Shown in pieces: positions 57,208-64,000 of a DNA stretch of 64,000 nucleotides. The notes under the pieces were generated by a model that was given only the letters and a program-made list of their open reading frames with translations, made no database searches and had not been told where the DNA came from. Each line of letters opens with the position of its first letter. Position 1 is the stretch's first letter. The position numbers and the translations under genes are program-made. This stretch comes from Phalacrocorax aristotelis (Eukaryota > Chordata > Aves > Suliformes > Phalacrocoracidae): NCBI RefSeq assembly GCF_949628215.1, contig NW_027441179.1:124001-188000 (forward strand). Direction: 5' to 3'.

Positions 57208-59367
57208 GGTGAGCGGTGACGGGTGGGCTGAAGCGTAGCGATTCGTCCTGAGGGGTCGCGTTGCAGGTGGTTGCGAGCAACGTGCGTTTGGCTCTTGCAG
57301 GTGGCGGGCGAGCCTCAAGACGGCAACCGGATCTGATGGAGGCCGGGCAGGTGAGCTGTCGAGGAAAAGGTGCGTGTCTGAGATGCCTGAGATGGGGGGG
57401 GGGGGGGGGGTGGTGTTTGTGCGGGTATCCTGAGACTCCCGCAGCACCCGAGCGGGTCCTTTTTTGCTTGGGTTCTTGCAGGTGCCGCACGCAGGCTTCG
57501 GAGGGGAGACGCCGCGTGCCGACGAGAGGTCCGAGAGGTGAGGGGCTTGAAGGCCAGGCGGCTGTTTGAGAGCAAGGTGTCGTACGGCCACTCAGTTGAA
57601 GCGTTTGTCTCTGGTTTTGCAGGTTGTGCGCCGGCTGCCTTTGGGCCTGGATGCGCGTTTGAGGTGAGCTGGGTCGCAGAGGGGAGGGGCGCGGGGCTGG
57701 TGTGGTTCGTTCTTCCTTTTTTGGCGGAGCGACGGTAACTTTGTGTGCCCTGTGGTATCTCTAGGGGCCGCAGGGGATGGCGTTCGTCCTCGTCCGGAAC
57801 GGGCACGGAGCAGCCGGGTGAGCGGAGCAGCCGGGCGCGCGTGAGGTGGGGGGCGTTGCGGGGGTGGGTCCTTGTGGAGTGATGGGATGCCGGCTGACAG
57901 GGCTGCTGTGTGTGTATTGTTGTTGTTTTTGTTTAGGTGATGAAAAGGCACCTGGCCCGTGGAGGACCGATGCAGTGGGCTGACCGTGCGCTTGTTCTTC
58001 TGAAGGATGGGTGGACTGAGACTCTCGGCCCCTTGAAAGCTAAGTTGAGGCAACGGTGCTGGGGAAGGGGTTGGGGGAGGCAGGGGTTTTAAGGATGGTG
58101 CAGCGGAGCGGGCTGTCCGGGAAGCGGTCCCCTTTGAGAGCAGGGAAAAGGAGCGGGTTCCTCTTCAATGTGACGGGAACGTGTGCCGGGCAGGGCGGTT
58201 CCAGGCTGTGTGCGTTATTGTGCAGTGTGTGTGTTTCGTGTTGGGTGTCTCCGACCTTCCCCGGGTCTCGGTTGCTGTCTTTGTTCTTTAGGAGCCAGGC
58301 AGGTGCCTCGGCAGCGTTAGTAGGGCCCGGCGAGGCCCTAGTCGTGGGCTCGGCGCCCGTCGGGCGCTTCTCTTTTGGCGTCGCAAGCTTCGGGCGTGGA
58401 TCGTTTTGGCGTCTCGGACGGTCGTCTTGGGCGGCGTCGTTCCCGGCTGCGTGAGCAGCGCCGCTCTGTCGCTGTGAGTTTTTTGGGACTGGCGTTTCTT
58501 CCTTGCATCCTTAGGCGGTTAGGTCTTGAAGCTGGGCTGGTTGCACGTCCGTCATCTCGGTTGTGAGAGGAAGCTCTTGTCACGGGCCGCGAAGCTGTCG
58601 GCGTGCTCTGGCGTTGCCGTAGGGCCTGCCGACGTCACCGTCGGGGTCCCGCAGGCGGTCTTGCCGGACGGGGGGTTTCCGTCTGGGTGTCGTCGTTCTC
58701 TCCGAGAGCTGCCTCTCATCCTTCGGGGCGCGTGGCCTGTAGCGTTCTGTGTAGCGTTGTTCTGTGTTTGTCTTGGAGCCGCCCTGCCCGGGGATGTAGA
58801 GTCAGGGCAAGGCAGGTGGTGCTGGCATCTAGGGATGCGCCCAGGCTGTGGCGGGGGTGGGGGGGAAGGAATTTTGCAGCCGTCTTGGATCGACTGGCTG
58901 TTGTCGGTGGGTGAGGGAAGTAATTCCTGTTGGGTTTTGTGGGCCCCCAGGGAACAACCGTAGGTGTCTGGGGGAGGGAGCTAGAGCCTTAGCTGAGCGG
59001 GTAGCGTGTCAAGGGTGTTCTGGCTTGTCTGTGTGCTGGGCTTACTGTTTGATGTATTGTGCTCATGTTTAAGAGCCGCCCTAGTTGGGCTCTCGAGGGG
59101 TGTTCCTACGTGCGATCGAGACCTGCGTCGTGGTTCAGCTGTCGCTGTGCATGCAGGTGACGTGTTTGGCATCGGTTTGGCAGGTGCCGAGGGAGGAGTC
59201 GTGCAGGGTGATGGAGGACGGCGCTGTAAGCAGGTGAGTTGGTGTGCGGTGTATCTGGAGGGAAGATGTGGCTGTTGGCTCTATGAGCCCGTTGTGGTAA
59301 TTTTTCTTTGTGGACGCATGCGAGGAGCCGAGCGGGATCTGGGCACCGGAGGGGTGCCCAGGCACAG
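57208..59367 (+). repeat. Array B unit 3
   Basis: 2160 bp. It has GTTGCAGGTGG and GGTGGCGGGCG variants, 17 uninterrupted G at 57394-57410, and private GGGCTGGTTGC and GTCATCTCGG near 58534-58557. Confidence 0.9.
57394..57410 (+). repeat. Mononucleotide G tract of 17
   Basis: An uninterrupted run of G in array B unit 3. The same site is short in units 1 and 2 and split by T in units 4-6. Confidence 0.9.
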
Positions 59368-61527
59368 GGTGAGCGGTGACGGGTGGGCTGAAGCGTAGCG
59401 ATTCGTCCTGAGGGGTCGCGTTGCAGGTGGTTGCGAGCAACGTGCGTTTGGCTCTTGCAGGTGGCGGGCGAGCCTCAAGACGGCAACCGGATCTGATGGA
59501 GGCCGGGCAGGTGAGCTGTCGAGGAAAAGGTGCGTGTCTGAGATGCCTGAGATGGGGGGTGGGGGGGGGGTGGTGTTTGTGCGGGTATCCTGAGACTCCC
59601 GCAGCACCCGAGCGGGTCCTTTTTTGCTTGGGTTCTTGCAGGTGCCGCACGCAGGCTTCGGAGGGGAGACGCCGCGTGCCGACGAGAGGTCCGAGAGGTG
59701 AGGGGCTTGAAGGCCAGGCGGCTGTTTGAGAGCAAGGTGTCGTACGGCCACTCAGTTGAAGCGTTTGTCTCTGGTTTTGCAGGTTGTGCGCCGGCTGCCT
59801 TTGGGCCTGGATGCGCGTTTGAGGTGAGCTGGGTCGCAGAGGGGAGGGGCGCGGGGCTGGTGTGGTTCGTTCTTCCTTTTTTGGCGGAGCGACGGTAACT
59901 TTGTGTGCCCTGTGGTATCTCTAGGGGCCGCAGGGGATGGCGTTCGTCCTCGTCCGGAACGGGCACGGAGCAGCCGGGTGAGCGGAGCAGCCGGGCGCGC
60001 GTGAGGTGGGGGGCGTTGCGGGGGTGGGTCCTTGTGGAGTGATGGGATGCCGGCTGACAGGGCTGCTGTGTGTGTATTGTTGTTGTTTTTGTTTAGGTGA
60101 TGAAAAGGCACCTGGCCCGTGGAGGACCGATGCAGTGGGCTGACCGTGCGCTTGTTCTTCTGAAGGATGGGTGGACTGAGACTCTCGGCCCCTTGAAAGC
60201 TAAGTTGAGGCAACGGTGCTGGGGAAGGGGTTGGGGGAGGCAGGGGTTTTAAGGATGGTGCAGCGGAGCGGGCTGTCCGGGAAGCGGTCCCCTTTGAGAG
60301 CAGGGAAAAGGAGCGGGTTCCTCTTCAATGTGACGGGAACGTGTGCCGGGCAGGGCGGTTCCAGGCTGTGTGCGTTATTGTGCAGTGTGTGTGTTTCGTG
60401 TTGGGTGTCTCCGACCTTCCCCGGGTCTCGGTTGCTGTCTTTGTTCTTTAGGAGCCAGGCAGGTGCCTCGGCAGCGTTAGTAGGGCCCGGCGAGGCCCTA
60501 GTCGTGGGCTCGGCGCCCGTCGGGCGCTTCTCTTTTGGCGTCGCAAGCTTCGGGCGTGGATCGTTTTGGCGTCTCGGACGGTCGTCTTGGGCGGCGTCGT
60601 TCCCGGCTGCGTGAGCAGCGCCGCTCTGTCGCTGTGAGTTTTTTGGGACTGGCGTTTCTTCCTTGCATCCTTAGGCGGTTAGGTCTTGAAGCTGGGCTGC
60701 TTGCACGTCCGTCGTCTCGGTTGTGAGAGGAAGCTCTTGTCACGGGCCGCGAAGCTGTCGGCGTGCTCTGGCGTTGCCGTAGGGCCTGCCGACGTCACCG
60801 TCGGGGTCCCGCAGGCGGTCTTGCCGGACGGGGGGTTTCCGTCTGGGTGTCGTCGTTCTCTCCGAGAGCTGCCTCTCATCCTTCGGGGCGCGTGGCCTGT
60901 AGCGTTCTGTGTAGCGTTGTTCTGTGTTTGTCTTGGAGCCGCCCTGCCCGGGGATGTAGAGTCAGGGCAAGGCGGGTGGTGCTGGCATCTAGGGATGCGC
61001 CCAGGCTGTGGCGGGGGTGGGGGGGAAGGAATTTTGCAGCCGTCTTGGATCGACTGGCTGTTGTCGGTGGGTGAGGGAAGTAATTCCTGTTGGGTTTTGT
61101 GGGCCCCCAGGGAACAACCGTAGGTGTCTGGGGGAGGGAGCTAGAGCCTTAGCTGAGCGGGTAGCGTGTCAAGGGTGTTCTGGCTTGTCTGTGTGCTGGG
61201 CTTACTGTTTGATGTATTGTGCTCATGTTTAAGAGCCGCCCTAGTTGGGCTCTCGAGGGGTGTTCCTACGTGCGATCGAGACCTGCGTCGTGGTTCAGCT
61301 GTCGCTGTGCATGCAGGTGACGTGTTTGGCATCGGTTTGGCAGGTGCCGAGGGAGGAGTCGTGCAGGGTGATGGAGGACGGCGCTGTAAGCAGGTGAGTT
61401 GGTGTGCGGTGTATCTGGAGGGAAGATGTGGCTGTTGGCTCTATGAGCCCGTTGTGGTAATTTTTCTTTGTGGACGCATGCGAGGAGCCGAGCGGGATCT
61501 GGGCACCGGAGGGGTGCCCAGGCACAG
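59368..61527 (+). repeat. Array B unit 4
   Basis: 2160 bp. The G-run is split by one T (six G, T, ten G near 59554). It shares CCTTCCCCGGG near 60416 with unit 3. Confidence 0.9.
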
Positions 61528-63687
61528 GGTGAGCGGTGACGGGTGGGCTGAAGCGTAGCGATTCGTCCTGAGGGGTCGCGTTGCAGGTGGTTGCGAGCAA
61601 CGTGCGTTTGGCTCTTGCAGGTGGCGGGCGAGCCTCAAGACGGCAACCGGATCTGATGGAGGCCGGGCAGGTGAGCTGTCGAGGAAAAGGTGCGTGTCTG
61701 AGATGCCTGAGATGGGGGGTGGGGGGGGGGTGGTGTTTGTGCGGGTATCCTGAGACTCCCGCAGCACCCGAGCGGGTCCTTTTTTGCTTGGGTTCTTGCA
61801 GGTGCCGCACGCAGGCTTCGGAGGGGAGACGCCGCGTGCCGACGAGAGGTCCGAGAGGTGAGGGGCTTGAAGGCCAGGCGGCTGTTTGAGAGCAAGGTGT
61901 CGTACGGCCACTCAGTTGAAGCGTTTGTCTCTGGTTTTGCAGGTTGTGCGCCGGCTGCCTTTGGGCCTGGATGCGCGTTTGAGGTGAGCTGGGTCGCAGA
62001 GGGGAGGGGCGCGGGGCTGGTGTGGTTCGTTCTTCCTTTTTTGGCGGAGCGACGGTAACTTTGTGTGCCCTGTGGTATCTCTAGGGGCCGCAGGGGATGG
62101 CGTTCGTCCTCGTCCGGAACGGGCACGGAGCAGCCGGGTGAGCGGAGCAGCCGGGCGCGCGTGAGGTGGGGGGCGTTGCGGGGGTGGGTCCTTGTGGAGT
62201 GATGGGATGCCGGCTGACAGGGCTGCTGTGTGTGTATTGTTGTTGTTTTTGTTTAGGTGATGAAAAGGCACCTGGCCCGTGGAGGACCGATGCAGTGGGC
62301 TGACCGTGCGCTTGTTCTTCTGAAGGATGGGTGGACTGAGACTCTCGGCCCCTTGAAAGCTAAGTTGAGGCAACGGTGCTGGGGAAGGGGTTGGGGGAGG
62401 CAGGGGTTTTAAGGATGGTGCAGCGGAGCGGGCTGTCCGGGAAGCGGTCCCCTTTGAGAGCAGGGAAAAGGAGCGGGTTCCTCTTCAATGTGACGGGAAC
62501 GTGTGCCGGGCAGGGCGGTTCCAGGCTGTGTGCGTTATTGTGCAGTGTGTGTGTTTCGTGTTGGGTGTCTCCGACCTTCCTCGGGTCTCGGTTGCTGTCT
62601 TTGTTCTTTAGGAGCCAGGCAGGTGCCTCGGCAGCGTTAGTAGGGCCCGGCGAGGCCCTAGTCGTGGGCTCGGCGCCCGTCGGGCGCTTCTCTTTTGGCG
62701 TCGCAAGCTTCGGGCGTGGATCGTTTTGGCGTCTCGGACGGTCGTCTTGGGCGGCGTCGTTCCCGGCTGCGTGAGCAGCGCCGCTCTGTCGCTGTGAGTT
62801 TTTTGGGACTGGCGTTTCTTCCTTGCATCCTTAGGCGGTTAGGTCTTGAAGCTGGGCTGCTTGCACGTCCGTCGTCTCGGTTGTGAGAGGAAGCTCTTGT
62901 CACGGGCCGCGAAGCTGTCGGCGTGCTCTGGCGTTGCCGTAGGGCCTGCCGACGTCACCGTCGGGGTCCCGCAGGCGGTCTTGCCGGACGGGGGGTTTCC
63001 GTCTGGGTGTCGTCGTTCTCTCCGAGAGCTGCCTCTCATCCTTCGGGGCGCGTGGCCTGTAGCGTTCTGTGTAGCGTTGTTCTGTGTTTGTCTTGGAGCC
63101 GCCCTGCCCGGGGATGTAGAGTCAGGGCAAGGCGGGTGGTGCTGGCATCTCGGGATGCGCCCAGGCTGTGGCGGGGGTGGGGGGGAAGGAATTTTGCAGC
63201 CGTCTTGGATCGACTGGCTGTTGTCGGTGGGTGAGGGAAGTAATTCCTGTTGGGTTTTGTGGGCCCCCAGGGAACAACCGTAGGTGTCTGGGGGAGGGAG
63301 CTAGAGCCTTAGCTGAGCGGGTAGCGTGTCAAGGGTGTTCTGGCTTGTCTGTGTGCTGGGCTTACTGTTTGATGTATTGTGCTCATGTTTAAGAGCCGCC
63401 CTAGTTGGGCTCTCGAGGGGTGTTCCTACGTGCGATCGAGACCTGCGTCGTGGTTCAGCTGTCGCTGTGCATGCAGGTGACGTGTTTGGCATCGGTTTGG
63501 CAGGTGCCGAGGGAGGAGTCGTGCAGGGTGATGGAGGACGGCGCTGTAAGCAGGTGAGTTGGTGTGCGGTGTATCTGGAGGGAAGATGTGGCTGTTGGCT
63601 CTATGAGCCCGTTGTGGTAATTTTTCTTTGTGGACGCATGCGAGGAGCCGAGCGGGATCTGGGCACCGGAGGGGTGCCCAGGCACAG
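61528..63687 (+). repeat. Array B unit 5
   Basis: 2160 bp. Same split G-run as unit 4. It has CCTTCCTCGGG (as in units 1 and 2) near 62576. Confidence 0.9.
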
Positions 63688-64000
63688 GGTGAGCGGTGAC
63701 GGGTGGGCTGAAGCGTAGCGATTCGTCCTGAGGGGTCGCGTTGCAGGTGGTTGCGAGCAACGTGCGTTTGGCTCTTGCAGGTGGCGGGCGAGCCTCAAGA
63801 CGGCAACCGGATCTGATGGAGGCCGGGCAGGTGAGCTGTCGAGGAAAAGGTGCGTGTCTGAGATGCCTGAGATGGGGGGTGGGGGGGTGGTGGTGTTTGT
63901 GCGGGTATCCTGAGACTCCCGCAGCACCCGAGCGGGTCCTTTTTTGCTTGGGTTCTTGCAGGTGCCGCACGCAGGCTTCGGAGGGGAGACGCCGCGTGCC
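63688..64000 (+). repeat. Array B unit 6, start only
   Basis: The first 313 bp, cut by the window end. The G-run reads six G, T, seven G, TGG near 63874, a third form. Confidence 0.9.

Larger units (their letters stand above)
52902..64000 (+). repeat. Macrosatellite array B (GT/CpG-rich, 2153/2160-bp units)
   Basis: Head-to-tail near-identical units, phased at GGTGAGCGGTGACGGG: starts are 52902, 55055, 57208, 59368, 61528 and 63688 (incomplete). Spacing is 2153, 2153, 2160, 2160 and 2160; the 7-bp step matches a longer G-run. The + strand is G/T-rich with many CG dinucleotides. The array runs beyond the window. Open frames on both strands are short and overlapping, with no domain. Confidence 0.95.

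Noticed and set aside
52902..64000. Array B as the chicken Z male-hypermethylated (MHM) repeat, reported as about 2.2-kb BamHI units
   Set aside because: Unit size and non-coding, CpG-rich character are similar, but I see no GGATCC in the unit and cannot compare with the published sequence. Identity is not claimed. A direct alignment to MHM would decide it.
1..64000. CRISPR array, bacterial operon or prophage
   Set aside because: Repeat units are kilobases long without spacers. Composition, LINE and LTR content and splice signals indicate an avian nuclear genome.

Overview
The window looks like nuclear DNA of a bird, possibly a galliform. Several CR1 LINE fragments with avian-type 3' ends are present, one keeping recognisable endonuclease and reverse-transcriptase segments, and there are retroviral solo LTRs of avian style. 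No bacterial, organellar, rRNA or tRNA gene is visible. Nearly all of the window is tandem or segmental duplication. I found no conserved host protein-coding gene that I can name.

Layout. (1) 1-29693: a macrosatellite, pyrimidine-rich on the + strand, of eight near-identical units. Five short units (about 3.06 kb) are followed by three long units (about 5.0 kb; the last truncated). Each complete unit carries one co-amplified minus-strand ERV solo LTR. The long units differ by a 1.93-2.10 kb CpG-rich module that looks like a housekeeping-type promoter plus the first exons of a spliced transcript. Inside the module a 62-bp minisatellite carrying a ZNF143/SBS-type motif is present 3, 4 and 6 times. 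(2) 29694-31140: transition containing a decayed copy of one module exon. (3) 31140-36960: block X followed by two decayed monomers of a GT-rich repeat. (4) 36960-43700: unique DNA and a diverged direct duplication (37.97-40.05 kb against 41.56-43.70 kb), with two LTRs and small CR1 fragments. (5) 43700-50680: decayed, AT-shifted relatives of the pyrimidine-rich repeat, split by a minus-strand CR1 that itself holds a plus-strand CR1 insertion. (6) 50680-52901: a second copy of block X and another decayed monomer. (7) 52902-64000: a homogeneous GT- and CpG-rich tandem array of 2153/2160-bp units that runs off the window.

Regions 1-3 and 5-7 have the same order (CT-rich repeat, block X, GT-rich monomer). 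The window may therefore be two copies of one superblock: the left copy amplified its CT-rich part and the right copy amplified its GT-rich part.

The functional candidates are the CpG modules. Each combines ZNF143-type motifs, an E-box and an ETS site with a predicted four-exon transcript whose first ATG opens an 83-codon frame. This resembles transcribed, promoter-bearing macrosatellites in other vertebrates. Transcription, coding status and chromosome are not shown by the sequence. Homologies were judged by eye, so boundaries of diverged blocks are approximate.
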